Counted from the first letter of the stretch, positions 17,489 to 26,451 are shown. The stretch: 44,626 nucleotides of DNA from Amylibacter marinus (GCF_030160015.1 NZ_BSNN01000005.1:1-44626), one strand, 5' to 3'. A program made the numbers and translations. Notes: a model not told the origin generated them from the sequence alone.

Positions 17489-18187
17489 ATGCCCGCCACC
17501 ACCATGCCCTCGCACAGCATCTATGAAAATCTGCGCAATCGCCTGATCACCGCAGAATTCCCCGGCGGGTTTCGGATGAAGCCCGACGAGCTGCGCGCGC
17601 CCTATGATTGCTCGGCCTCTACCATGCGAGAGGTGTTGTTTCGCCTGTCATGCGATGGGTTCCTAAATTTTATCGACCAACGCGGGTTTCACACCCCCAA
17701 CCCTAACCCCGAAAAAATGATAGAACTGGCCCAAATGCGCATCATGCTGGAACAGGCCGGCGCGCGCCATTCTATCGCCCATAGCACCCTAGAATGGGAG
17801 GCCCGCCTGACGGCCGCCCAACACAAGCTGGCCCATATAGAAACCGCCATGCAGACAGAAAAATCCGCCCGCGAACATGTTGGCATATGGACTGCCGCCG
17901 AACGTGAATTTCACATGACACTGGTATCCCTTAGCCCCAACAGCCTGTTAAAATCCACCCATGTGGATTTCTTCGACCGCTTTCGCCAATTGCTGGTGAT
18001 CAATAACATCCACGGTAATTTCGGCTATCGCGCCGGCAATATCACAGAACACAGCCAGATCGTGGATACCGCGCTATCCGGCGATGCCGATGCCTGTTGT
18101 GCCATGCTCAAACAACATGTGGAAAGCAGCATGATCGGCCTGCGCGGCCCCCACTCCTTAGATACCCAACCCAAGAGCCCCCAATGA
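17489..18187 (+). CDS. GntR-family (FadR/FCD) regulator of the sugar-acid operon
   Basis: 232 residues. N-terminal winged helix ([18 protein letters not shown], then [21 protein letters not shown]), C-terminal all-helical FCD domain with metal-ligand type His residues in EREFHMTL and EHSQIV. Its last codons overlap the start of the dehydratase gene (ATGA), so it is cotranscribed with the pathway it probably represses. A sugar acid or its 2-keto-3-deoxy product is the likely inducer. Confidence 0.85.
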   Translation: MPATTMPSHSIYENLRNRLITAEFPGGFRMKPDELRAPYDCSASTMREVLFRLSCDGFLNFIDQRGFHTPNPNPEKMIELAQMRIMLEQAGARHSIAHSTLEWEARLTAAQHKLAHIETAMQTEKSAREHVGIWTAAEREFHMTLVSLSPNSLLKSTHVDFFDRFRQLLVINNIHGNFGYRAGNITEHSQIVDTALSGDADACCAMLKQHVESSMIGLRGPHSLDTQPKSPQ

Positions 18188-19983
18188 CACAGAAGAAAAA
18201 GCCATCCGACCTGCGCTCGCGCCAATGGTTTAATAACCCAGAGGAATCCGAGCTTACGGCCATGTACCTAGAACGCTACATGAATTACGGCCTAACCCGC
18301 GAAGAGCTGGGCATGAAAAAACCCATCATCGCCATTGCCCAGACCGGATCTGACCTGTCTCCCTGTAACCGCCACCACCTAGAGCTGTCAAAACGCCTGC
18401 GCGATGGTATTATTTCCGCCGGTGGCACGGTGATGGAAATCCCCGTGCACCCAATCCAAGAAACCGGCAAGCGCCCCACCGCCACGCTGGATCGCAATCT
18501 GGCCTATCTGTCACTGGTCGAGAGCCTCTTTGGCTATCCCATCGATGGCGTGGTTCTGAATATTGGCTGTGATAAAACCACCCCCGCCCTTTTGATGGCG
18601 GCGGCCACGGTGAATATCCCCGCCATCGCCTTCTCTGTAGGGCCCATGCTGAACGGCTGGTTCAATGGCAAACGCACGGGATCAGGCACCATCGTCTGGA
18701 CGGCACGCGAAATGCTGGCGCGCGGCGAAATCGACGAGAGCGAACTGATCGACCTGATCGCATCCTCGGCCCCCAGCACAGGGTTTTGCAACACCATGGG
18801 CACCGCCAGCACCATGAATTCGCTGGCCGAGGCGCTGGGGATGCAATTGCCCGGCTCTGCCGCAATACCCGCCCCCTACCGCGAGCGCGGACAAATGGCC
18901 TATGCCACCGGCAAACGCATTGTTGATATGGTCTGGCAGGATCTGAAACCCAGCGATATCATGACCCGCAAATCCTTTGAAAACGCCATCGCCGTTAACA
19001 GCGCAATTGGCGGATCAACCAATGCCCCCATCCACCTAAATGCCATCGCCGCCCATCTGGGACTAGAGCTGAATAACCAAGATTGGCAGGACATCGGCTA
19101 TGACATCCCGCTGTTGGTTAACCTACAGCCCGCAGGCGAATACCTGGGCGAGGATTACCACCACGCGGGCGGCGTCCCTGCCGTGATCAATGAAATGATG
19201 GCCCATGATCTCTTGCCCCACCCAGATGCGGCCACGGTTAATGGCGCCAGCATCGGGGAAAACTGTGCCAACACCAAAATCACCAATACGGATGTGATCC
19301 GCCCGCTGGATAATCCCCTGCAACAAAAGGCGGGATTCATCCATATGACAGGCAATGTTTTTGACAGCGCAATTATGAAATCCAGCGTGATCTCTGCGGA
19401 TTTTCGCGCCCGCTACCTAGAAAACCCCGATGACCCCAATGCGCTACAGGGCACGGCCATTGTCTTTGACGGGCCAGAACACTTCCACCACAGCATCGAT
19501 GACCCTGCACTAAACATCACCGAAAACTCGATCCTGTTCATGCGCGGCACAGGCCCGTTGGGCTATCCCGGCGCTGCCGAGGTGGTGAACATGCGCCCGC
19601 CAAATTACCTGCTAAAGGCGGGCATAGACGCCCTGCCCTGTATCGGCGATGGCCGCCAATCGGGCACATCCGGCTCGCCCTCGATCCTAAATGCATCCCC
19701 CGAGGCCGCCGCTGGCGGGCCGCTGGCCATCATCCAAAACGGCGATCCCATTCGCATTGATCTGAACACAGGCGAGGTGCTGTTACAAATCCCGGATACC
19801 GAAATCGAGGCGCGGTTCGAAAAACTGGTGCGCGATGGCGGCTATCCGATTCCCGATAGCCAAACCCCATGGCAACAATATTTCCGCGCCCTCAGCGGCC
19901 CGCTATCTGATGGAATGCTGTTGCAAGATGCGCAAAACTATCAAAACATCGCCGCCAAATTCACCCCACGCCACAACCACTAA
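18184..19983 (+). CDS. IlvD/Edd-family sugar-acid dehydratase
   Basis: 599 residues from the ATG at 18184, which overlaps the regulator stop; an upstream start at 18097 is inside the regulator. The iron-sulfur cysteines are in [19 protein letters not shown] and [11 protein letters not shown]. The stretch [13 protein letters not shown] and the size place it with aldonate (arabonate/xylonate-type) dehydratases rather than with IlvD of valine synthesis. It would convert a sugar acid to its 2-keto-3-deoxy form. The partners downstream support this. Confidence 0.87.
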   Translation: MTQKKKPSDLRSRQWFNNPEESELTAMYLERYMNYGLTREELGMKKPIIAIAQTGSDLSPCNRHHLELSKRLRDGIISAGGTVMEIPVHPIQETGKRPTATLDRNLAYLSLVESLFGYPIDGVVLNIGCDKTTPALLMAAATVNIPAIAFSVGPMLNGWFNGKRTGSGTIVWTAREMLARGEIDESELIDLIASSAPSTGFCNTMGTASTMNSLAEALGMQLPGSAAIPAPYRERGQMAYATGKRIVDMVWQDLKPSDIMTRKSFENAIAVNSAIGGSTNAPIHLNAIAAHLGLELNNQDWQDIGYDIPLLVNLQPAGEYLGEDYHHAGGVPAVINEMMAHDLLPHPDAATVNGASIGENCANTKITNTDVIRPLDNPLQQKAGFIHMTGNVFDSAIMKSSVISADFRARYLENPDDPNALQGTAIVFDGPEHFHHSIDDPALNITENSILFMRGTGPLGYPGAAEVVNMRPPNYLLKAGIDALPCIGDGRQSGTSGSPSILNASPEAAAGGPLAIIQNGDPIRIDLNTGEVLLQIPDTEIEARFEKLVRDGGYPIPDSQTPWQQYFRALSGPLSDGMLLQDAQNYQNIAAKFTPRHNH

Positions 19984-19992
19984 GGACATCCG

Positions 19993-20838
19993 ATGAAATT
20001 GCTTCGCTATGGCGCCGCTGGCGCAGAAAGACCCGGGCTACTGGATGACGATGGCCATATCCGCGACCTGTCGGATCACATATCCGATGTAAATGGCGCA
20101 GCCCTTGCCCGCGATAAATTGGCAGAACTGGCCGCCCTTGATCCCGCCACCCTGCCCCTGATCAGCGGCAACCCGCGCCTTGGGCCCTGTGTGGGTAATA
20201 TCGGCAAAATGCCCTGCATCGGGCTAAACTATTCCGATCACGCCGCCGAAACAGGCGCCGAAATCCCCAAACACCCGATCCTCTTTCACAAGGCCACATC
20301 GGCCATCAGCGGCCCAAACGATGATGTCTCGATGCCGCGCGGATCCACCCATACCGATTGGGAGGTAGAGCTGGGCGTGGTGATCGGCACGGCGGCTAAA
20401 TATGTATCCACAGAAGAGGCCTTGGATTATGTGGCCGGATACTGTGTGATCAATGATGTCTCAGAACGCCACTTCCAAACCCAGCTAACCGGTCAATGGA
20501 CCAAGGGGAAATCCTGCGATACCTTCGCGCCGACTGGCCCGTGGATGGTCACCGCAGACGAGATCGACGATGTGCAAAACCTCAGCATGCACCTAGATAT
20601 CAATGGCACCCGCCGCCAAACCGGCAATACCAGCACCATGATCTTTAGCGTGGCTGAAATCATCGCCCACCTCTCACAGCTGATGACATTGCACCCGGGC
20701 GATGTGATTTCCACAGGCACGCCACCGGGCGTAGGCATGGGCATGACCCCCCCCCAATATCTGGCCGTGGGCGATGAAATGAGCCTGTCGATCCAGGGCC
20801 TAGGCACCCAGACCCAACGCGTAACAATGGACACATAG
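19993..20838 (+). CDS. Fumarylacetoacetate-hydrolase-family protein (2,4-diketo-3-deoxy-sugar-acid hydrolase type)
   Basis: 281 residues. FAH fold with CIGLNYSDHAAE, the metal-binding Glu residues in DWEVELGVVIG, NDVSERHFQ, and the end motif GDVISTGTPPGVGMGM. The length and N-terminus (MKLLRYGAAGAERPGLLDDD) match proteins often labelled ureidoglycolate lyase, of which some are shown to cleave 2,4-diketo-3-deoxy-L-fuconate or -rhamnonate. Set beside a sugar-acid dehydratase and a dehydrogenase, that role is likely here. Ribosome site AAGGACAT; 9 bases after the dehydratase. Confidence 0.82.
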   Translation: MKLLRYGAAGAERPGLLDDDGHIRDLSDHISDVNGAALARDKLAELAALDPATLPLISGNPRLGPCVGNIGKMPCIGLNYSDHAAETGAEIPKHPILFHKATSAISGPNDDVSMPRGSTHTDWEVELGVVIGTAAKYVSTEEALDYVAGYCVINDVSERHFQTQLTGQWTKGKSCDTFAPTGPWMVTADEIDDVQNLSMHLDINGTRRQTGNTSTMIFSVAEIIAHLSQLMTLHPGDVISTGTPPGVGMGMTPPQYLAVGDEMSLSIQGLGTQTQRVTMDT

Positions 20839-20841
20839 CAC

Positions 20842-21804
20842 ATGACAAAACCGCATCTGTTCCTGATCGGCGGCGCAACCAAGCGGATGATTCAGGCGTT
20901 TAACCAGCATTTCACCCTGCACAGCCGCCGCGACATCGATGATATCGATGGCTTCTTGGCGGAAATGGGCGATAAAATCACCGCCGTGGCCACCAATGGC
21001 CATTCTGGGATCTCGGCAAAATACATGAATGCCTTCCCAAACCTACAGGTCATATCCTGTTATGGCGTAGGCTATGACGCAATTGATTGCGCGCCTGCGG
21101 TGGCGCGCGGCATTCAAATCAGCCACACCCCCGATGTGCTGAACATCGATGTGGCCAACCACGCCCTGTTGCTGTTGTTGGCCGCCAGCCGCAATTTGAT
21201 TGCCGAAGACACCCACGCCCGCAGCGGCCAATGGGCCAGCGCGGGCAATCTAGGCCTGTCGACCTCGATCACGGGCAAAACTGTGGGCATTATCGGGCTG
21301 GGGCGTATTGGGCTAGAAATCGCCCGAAAGCTGGCGGCGTTTGACTGTGATGTGGTCTATCACAACCGTCGCAAACGCGGGGACGTGGTGTATAAATACT
21401 ATGATGATCTCACCCAAATGGCCCGCGATTGCTGGGCCGTAATCGCCATTACACCAGGGGGGCAGGCCACCCAGCATCTGGTGGATGCGGATGTGATCAA
21501 TGCCATCGGCCCACAGGGTATTTTTGTAAATGTGGCGCGCGGGTCTGTGGTGGATCAGCCTGCGCTGATAGCGGCGCTGACAGATGGGCGTCTGGGCTTT
21601 GCCGCGCTGGATGTGTTCGCGGCCGAACCAGAAATACCCGACGCCCTATCGGCCCTGCCCAATACCATCCTAACCTCCCATATCGCCAGCGCCACCCATG
21701 AAACCCGCACTGCGATGGGGGATCTGATGGTGGAAAACCTGCTGGAATTTTTCGCCACCGGATCGGTAAAAACCCCCGTTCCAGAATGCGCGCACCTGTG
21801 CTGA
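20842..21804 (+). CDS. D-isomer-specific 2-hydroxyacid dehydrogenase
   Basis: 320 residues. Nucleotide-binding motif VGIIGLGRIGLEIA and catalytic residues Arg (VNVARGSVVDQ), Glu (FAAEPEIP) and His (TSHIASATHE). It probably reduces glyoxylate, hydroxypyruvate or another 2-keto acid released by the pathway, or oxidises the deoxy sugar acid. It starts 3 bases after the hydrolase stop. Its last 85 bases are duplicated at 22088-22172. Confidence 0.87.
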   Translation: MTKPHLFLIGGATKRMIQAFNQHFTLHSRRDIDDIDGFLAEMGDKITAVATNGHSGISAKYMNAFPNLQVISCYGVGYDAIDCAPAVARGIQISHTPDVLNIDVANHALLLLLAASRNLIAEDTHARSGQWASAGNLGLSTSITGKTVGIIGLGRIGLEIARKLAAFDCDVVYHNRRKRGDVVYKYYDDLTQMARDCWAVIAITPGGQATQHLVDADVINAIGPQGIFVNVARGSVVDQPALIAALTDGRLGFAALDVFAAEPEIPDALSALPNTILTSHIASATHETRTAMGDLMVENLLEFFATGSVKTPVPECAHLC

Positions 21805-21805
21805 T
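21721..21805 (+). repeat. Dehydrogenase 3' end, original copy of an 85-base duplication
   Basis: Matches 22088-22172 at 82 of 85 bases. This is the intact gene end and includes the stop codon. Confidence 0.9.
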
Positions 21806-21879
21806 TGACCGACCCAAAAGCTACATTGAAATTAACGAAAGATTTTGGTAAATCGCCACAACACATTAAGGAGCGCAAA

Positions 21880-22038
21880 ATGCAATCGACTAAAAAAACC
21901 GAAGATCATAAAAAAGCATGGGCCGCGCCCAACCTTTACGAAGAGCAACACCAGCGCTCCGCGAAAATTGGTGATGTAACAGAATCGGGCACTGAGCCAG
22001 GAGTGGGTAGTGAGGGTATGATCTACAGCCTATCCTAA
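21880..22038 (+). CDS. RiPP precursor peptide 4 (lasso-like, long leader)
   Basis: 52 residues. HKKAWAAPNL at residues 10-19, then QRSAKIGDVT and E-S-G; predicted core GTEPGVGSEGMIYSLS with Glu at core position 9 and the ExxxYxLS end. Ribosome site AAGGAGCG. It shares with precursor 6 a leader six residues longer than the others (the QRSAK stretch), and the two are recent paralogues. A frame extending to 21805 is unlikely. Confidence 0.77.
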   Translation: MQSTKKTEDHKKAWAAPNLYEEQHQRSAKIGDVTESGTEPGVGSEGMIYSLS

Positions 22039-22092
22039 AGCGCCTAATCGGTCACATAACCGCGCTATGATCCACATTTACATGTGCGATCT
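22036..22092. pseudogene. Duplicated 3' tail of the sulfotransferase gene
   Basis: Aligns with 22684-22756, the region from the precursor-6 stop into the end of the minus-strand sulfotransferase. It lacks 16 bases that lie between two CATA repeats in the original. It ends at GATCT, where it joins the dehydrogenase fragment. No coding function. Confidence 0.8.
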
Positions 22093-22172
22093 GATGGTGG
22101 AAAGCCTGCTGGAATTTTTCGCCACAGGGTCGGTAAAAACCCCCGTTCCAGAATGCGCGCACCTGTGCTGAT
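22088..22172 (+). pseudogene. Duplicated 3' end of the 2-hydroxyacid dehydrogenase gene
   Basis: 82 of 85 bases match 21721-21805. It holds only the last 28 codons, including the stop. It is the second half of a duplication scar; the remaining 157 bases up to precursor 5 are AT-rich leader sequence with nothing I recognise. Confidence 0.88.
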
Positions 22173-22329
22173 GGGCTCGGTGCATGAGGCATTGAAAATC
22201 ATTCTTGAATTGGTTAATATCTGTTAATCTTTTTAAGAGGCCGCAACCGTCACCTGACCAGACAGACTCTCGGATATTTAAAACACAAAGCCAAATTCAC
22301 CTACTATGGGTCGCCCTAGGAAAATAAAC

Positions 22330-22470
22330 ATGACACACAAAGATACACAACAAGCTAAAAAAGACTGGACCGCGCCAGAACTGATCGTCGACGATCTAGC
22401 CGAAAACACTGATGCGGGCTTATTTGAAAACCCCAAGAGACCAGAGGGCACCTTTTACAACCCATCCTAA
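22330..22470 (+). CDS. RiPP precursor peptide 5 (lasso-like)
   Basis: 46 residues. KKDWTAPEL at 10-18, Thr27-D-A-G; predicted core GLFENPKRPEGTFYNPS. The fixed Glu (-8 from the end) falls at core position 10, one more than known lasso rings allow; a Glu at position 4 is too close. C-terminus ExxxYxPS. Upstream CTAGGAAAATAAAC. Confidence 0.75.
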   Translation: MTHKDTQQAKKDWTAPELIVDDLAENTDAGLFENPKRPEGTFYNPS

Positions 22471-22542
22471 TCTGATCAGAACTTGGCGAAATTTCTTTCG
22501 ACCAAATGATCATTCTAAACACCAAACTTCAGGAACCCCAAA

Positions 22543-22686
22543 ATGCCAGACACGACAACCAAGAAAAAATGGATTGCACCCGAACTACACGAAGCACAGC
22601 GTCAGCGCTCCGCCAAAATTGGCGATGTAACACAAGCTGGGGGATATACCTCCACCTTTGAAGGTGGTATCTACCGCCCTTCCTAA
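22543..22686 (+). CDS. RiPP precursor peptide 6 (lasso-like, long leader)
   Basis: 47 residues. KKKWIAPEL at 7-15, QRSAKIGDVT then Q-A-G; predicted core GGYTSTFEGGIYRPS with Glu at core position 8. Ends ExxxYxPS. Ribosome site CAGGAACCCC. Its stop is 5 bases from the end of the convergent sulfotransferase gene. Closest paralogue is precursor 4. Confidence 0.78.
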   Translation: MPDTTTKKKWIAPELHEAQRQRSAKIGDVTQAGGYTSTFEGGIYRPS

Positions 22687-22691
22687 GGCCC

Positions 22692-23522
22692 CTAATCGGT
22701 CGCATATCCAAAACGGCGCATAACCGCGCCATGATCCGCATTTATCTGTGCGATCTCTGCATCTGATAGCTCTGCGCGGTAATCCCGCGCCGCGCCCTTG
22801 GCAAAAAACCCGTTCTTCGCAAAATTCATCTCGCTAAAACCCGACGCCGCCTCTTGGCGTTGTAGGCGATCAAAGGCGCAATACTCTGCCGCCTGTGCTA
22901 TGCGATCCGCATCCACATCCCGCCCAAGCGCGGCAACAATGCGGGCGAAATTACCCACCGGATCAGCCAGCAAATCCTCGTAGCGCACCACCGTCACAGG
23001 AATATCACGCTGATCAACCCAGCTGGTCACATTCTCGCTCCATGTGCCAATCTGCTGTGGTAACAGATGATGCCCAAACTCTATGCGCCCGCTTAGACGA
23101 AACAGCGGCCGGTTCATTACCTTGATCGTGCGCCTGATCTCAAATCCCAAATGATTGGCAAAACTGGGCGCCACATTCAAAGGGTTGCGGATCAAATACA
23201 CCACACCGCGCACGCTATCACACGGAAACACCGCACGGCCATTGGGGGCGATGCGCTGAATGTCGTGCACCTTGGCGGCAAATTCATCACTATTATCGGC
23301 AATATAGTCGCGGCAAAAATCCGCGCGTAAATTGTCCAAGGCCCCCATGCTCAAATCCGCAGAATTCACCCCGACCGCCTCGTCAAAATCCGCGCGCAGA
23401 ATAAACGGCTGCTTCAGCGTCAGCTGGTTGATATTCATATCCCCCGCATCGGAGAGGTAATGCGTTAACATGCTACGCACCCAAGTATTGCCTGACTTGG
23501 GATATGACGCCAGTAGAATCAT
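22692..23522 (-). CDS. Sulfotransferase of the RiPP locus
   Basis: 276 residues. The PAPS 5'-phosphosulfate loop is LLASYPKSGNTWVRSML at residues 3-19, and YLIRNPLNVAPSFANHLG (about 109-126) matches the 3'-phosphate motif of the PF00685 fold. It is encoded by overlapping ATGA with the kinase gene. In this setting it most likely sulfates the peptide, with the invariant Tyr at -4 or a hydroxylated residue as candidate acceptor. That is inference: similar enzymes also sulfate sugars. Confidence 0.85.
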   Translation of the reverse strand: MILLASYPKSGNTWVRSMLTHYLSDAGDMNINQLTLKQPFILRADFDEAVGVNSADLSMGALDNLRADFCRDYIADNSDEFAAKVHDIQRIAPNGRAVFPCDSVRGVVYLIRNPLNVAPSFANHLGFEIRRTIKVMNRPLFRLSGRIEFGHHLLPQQIGTWSENVTSWVDQRDIPVTVVRYEDLLADPVGNFARIVAALGRDVDADRIAQAAEYCAFDRLQRQEAASGFSEMNFAKNGFFAKGAARDYRAELSDAEIAQINADHGAVMRRFGYATD

Positions 23523-24415
23523 AGCCCCAGCTCTGTGTAGATCAGCTCATTAACCTCGTCGATCGTGCTCCCCTCGCGCGGGCGCGAAATCACCATGGTC
23601 TTGGCCTGTTTGGTCAAAACAGATCCCAGCCTGAATTGCGCAGACAACATCCCCAGACCCTTTAGAAAATTTGACCGAAAGGTAAATTTCAATATCCACG
23701 GCATTGCATCCTTGGCGCTCAGTGTTTCGATCGACAGCGGCGCATCCTGTTGCGCAAGTTGCAACAAAAATAGATTGGATACCCTGATTGGCCCGCTGTG
23801 CAATTCCGATACCGGCAAATTGTATTTGGGCACGCTGGCCTGCACCAATTCTCGATTCATCGGCGCCACATCATAATGTTGCGCCGCCGCTTCGGTTAGG
23901 CGATTGCGCCCAAAGGCGGGCACCGCAACCAAGGCACCCTGATCATCTAGCTTCAGCGCCGTGATATCATCCGACAGCATCTTATACCCGCGCTTGCGAA
24001 ACCCCGCCAAGGTGGTGGATTTGCCGTATCCCGACTTGCCGGATATCAACACCGCCCCTGCTGGCGTGGCCACAGAACTGGCATGCAGCGTTAAAAACCC
24101 GCGCATCTGTAACAAGGCCGCCACCGCAGAGCTCAGCAAAATCACCCGCAGATCATCCCCCCCAGCCCCAGCCTCTGGCGCCACAGTGATGCGCGCGCCA
24201 TCCTCTACCAAATAACGGCCCACACCTTCAAAAATACTTAGGAATGCGCCGCGCTTGGCCTGCCAATTGGCCCGCTCATGGGTGGCACCAGATAGCCGCT
24301 CTGGCACCGCACCAATGCCTATGGTCACATCCACTGTGCGCGCCTCTACGATCTGAAATTCTGGGATTTCAATTTCCGAGGCAATCACCAAACCAAATGC
24401 AAGATACGTATTCAT
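23519..24415 (-). CDS. HPr-kinase-related kinase, candidate C-terminal Ser kinase of the peptide
   Basis: 298 residues from the ATG at 24415; a longer frame from 24454 has a poor ribosome site and an unfamiliar N-terminus. HPr kinase-like core: LTLHASSV (His111), P-loop SGKSGYGKST (125-134) and LSDDITAL (Asp149, Asp150), in the same order and spacing as in HPr kinases. Relatives in lasso clusters (the ThcoK type of paeninodin) phosphorylate the C-terminal Ser of the precursor; all seven precursors here end in Ser. It is read away from precursor 7, from a shared intergenic region. Confidence 0.85.
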   Translation of the reverse strand: MNTYLAFGLVIASEIEIPEFQIVEARTVDVTIGIGAVPERLSGATHERANWQAKRGAFLSIFEGVGRYLVEDGARITVAPEAGAGGDDLRVILLSSAVAALLQMRGFLTLHASSVATPAGAVLISGKSGYGKSTTLAGFRKRGYKMLSDDITALKLDDQGALVAVPAFGRNRLTEAAAQHYDVAPMNRELVQASVPKYNLPVSELHSGPIRVSNLFLLQLAQQDAPLSIETLSAKDAMPWILKFTFRSNFLKGLGMLSAQFRLGSVLTKQAKTMVISRPREGSTIDEVNELIYTELGL

Positions 24416-24559
24416 AGCTGTCCAATTTTTGCGATATTTTCCCCCATTCCCCACGGGGTTTCAATTGCTTTTGCTGGCGGGGCAAAAATATTTCTTGCCT
24501 TGGCCCAACCACAGGTCTATTTACATGTTTAGGTTGTATTTACATAGATTGGAACACCC

Positions 24560-24703
24560 ATGAAGCCCCAAAATACCGAAGCCGAGAAAAAGCAATGGTC
24601 AACCCCAAAGCTGAAAACCGGCAATGTACCACAGCTGACCGATGCAGCGGTCTATCCCGGCACCAGACCAGCCCCAGAGCTTACGAACTACACCCCCTCC
24701 TAA
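24560..24703 (+). CDS. RiPP precursor peptide 7 (lasso-like, Ala core start)
   Basis: 47 residues. EKKQWSTPKL at 9-18, then V-P-Q-L-T-D-A; predicted core AVYPGTRPAPELTNYTPS. Ala replaces the usual Gly and the fixed Glu falls at core position 11. C-terminus ExxxYxPS. Upstream ATTGGAACACCC. It sits between the kinase and cyclase genes, and its stop overlaps the convergent stop of the cyclase gene. Confidence 0.75.
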   Translation: MKPQNTEAEKKQWSTPKLKTGNVPQLTDAAVYPGTRPAPELTNYTPS

Positions 24704-26451
24704 GGGCGCGATTGCAGGATTAAAGCCAAGGCATTGCTGATCTTGCCGAACTGGGTCTTTTGCCCCGCTACCTGATCTTTCAAACCCTGCCTTAGGCGAT
24801 CCATATCCAAAAATGCGGCGCGCGCGGGATCAAACGCGCCCGCATCAAGACGCGCCAGAAATTCTGGCGCAATTTCACGCCCAGCACGGGCCGAATCATC
24901 GAATCGCGCCGGCTCTTCCTTGTCATTGCGCAGGCGCAATTTATCCACCAGTATCCCGCTGGTCGCCAGACGGATCACATTGCGGCGCAGGCCGGTTTCT
25001 GATGTAAACAAATGTGGCGGCAACCCCAAAACAAAGCTCACCAATCGCTGATCCAATAGCGGATAAGCAAACTGCACCCTTTGATCCGCAAAATACGAAG
25101 ACCAGCTGCGCATGCGTTCCTGTATCCCGCCAAGGGTCAGGCGCAGGATTTGACGCCGCCGCGCCGTGCCATCACGTAGCCCCGGCATGGCCTGCTCTTG
25201 GGCGCGAAACTGTGCCAAATATGAGGGGGTCAAAAAGCTGTTGTTGCCCCGCTCTGATCGGCGCGAAAATAGCGCCCTTGGCGCATGGCGCAGGCTTCGC
25301 ATCCAGCCGGGAACACGCCCGCGCCATTTGCTGCGCCCGGGGTTAGATATCACCTCATCTCCGCCCCATCCCGATAAAACCAGCCGCGGCGCATCATCTT
25401 TTAGCGCGCGCTGAGCACCAATTTCTAATAACAGCGTCGAGGTCGAATTACCAACGCAGGGATCCAGCGCGAAAAACGCCTCTTGGTCACAGGCCTTGAT
25501 CCCCGCCCAGCTCAAATCCACATCATAGGTTTGGGCGGCTAGGGCGCAATATGCGTGATCCGGCCCGCGCTGATCAGGGGTATCCGCATCCGGCAGCCAA
25601 GAGACCCCAATGGGCCGTTTTAGCCCCTGCTGTTTGGCATATGGCCCAGCAATGGCCGCCACCGCAGAGCTGTCTAACCCACCAGAAATATGCAGCGCCA
25701 ATTGGATATCATGGGGCACACGTTGCTGAACCGACAAGCGCAGCAGATCCTGTAGTTCTGAAATCAGCTCAGCATCAGATTTCCCGCGCTGAACCGGCGC
25801 ATCATTTGGGTGCCAATAGGGGGTGACCTTAGCCCCCTGCCCTGCGTGAAATTCAACGTATTCGCCCATATGCAATGATCGGATTTCATCAATTATTTCG
25901 CGGCGCGGATCGCTGGTATTGGCCCCATGTAGGAAATCCAATACCTTGGGCGTGTACAGGCAATCGCGATCCACGCAATGGGGCAACAAATCGGCGATAG
26001 CACTGGCAAAATACACCGCATTTCCTTGATCCAGATAAAACAGGGGCCGCGTGCCCAGATGATCTGAAATCAGCAACAACCTCTGGGCAATATTATCCCA
26101 GATCACAATGGCAAAATCCCCCGCCAGTGCTGGCAAAAACCCCAAGCCCTCGCCATAGGCCTGGGCCACCAGTTGCGCCTGATTGGCGCCGCGTAAATCC
26201 GCATCAGACAGATCAGGCCAATGGCAGATGCGACCAAATACGGCCACCAACAGCTCTTGGCCCTTGGCACGGTGCAGGTGGGTGAAAACCTGCCCCATAT
26301 CCACCAGCGCGGGATTGGTCACCAGCCGACAGCCCCCCAGCATCAGCCCATCGCCGCCCTGTGCATCGCCTGCGCCAAACACCAGCGCGCCGGATATCGC
26401 CGCGCTATGCACGAACCGGTGCCATAATTGATTGATACCCGAAATGCGCAA
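24700..26451 (-). CDS. Asparagine-synthetase-like macrolactam (lasso) cyclase
   Basis: 583 residues from the TTG at 26451. A GTG at 26412, which overlaps the upstream stop, would give 570 residues; neither has a clear ribosome site. The N-terminal half is a glutaminase-like fold without the catalytic Cys2, so it cannot use glutamine. The C-terminal half has the ATP-pyrophosphatase motif HISGGLDSSA (254-263) and VLSGWGGDEVISN. This combination is that of lasso cyclases (McjC type), which adenylate an Asp/Glu side chain so that residue 1 can attack it. The invariant Glu of the precursors is the obvious target. Confidence 0.85.
   Translation of the reverse strand: MRISGINQLWHRFVHSAAISGALVFGAGDAQGGDGLMLGGCRLVTNPALVDMGQVFTHLHRAKGQELLVAVFGRICHWPDLSDADLRGANQAQLVAQAYGEGLGFLPALAGDFAIVIWDNIAQRLLLISDHLGTRPLFYLDQGNAVYFASAIADLLPHCVDRDCLYTPKVLDFLHGANTSDPRREIIDEIRSLHMGEYVEFHAGQGAKVTPYWHPNDAPVQRGKSDAELISELQDLLRLSVQQRVPHDIQLALHISGGLDSSAVAAIAGPYAKQQGLKRPIGVSWLPDADTPDQRGPDHAYCALAAQTYDVDLSWAGIKACDQEAFFALDPCVGNSTSTLLLEIGAQRALKDDAPRLVLSGWGGDEVISNPGRSKWRGRVPGWMRSLRHAPRALFSRRSERGNNSFLTPSYLAQFRAQEQAMPGLRDGTARRRQILRLTLGGIQERMRSWSSYFADQRVQFAYPLLDQRLVSFVLGLPPHLFTSETGLRRNVIRLATSGILVDKLRLRNDKEEPARFDDSARAGREIAPEFLARLDAGAFDPARAAFLDMDRLRQGLKDQVAGQKTQFGKISNALALILQSRP

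Noticed and set aside
15135-24703. Small repeated ORFs as toxins or leader peptides of attenuators
   Set aside because: No membrane helix or toxin pattern; the invariant leader and C-terminal spacing next to RiPP enzymes explain them better.
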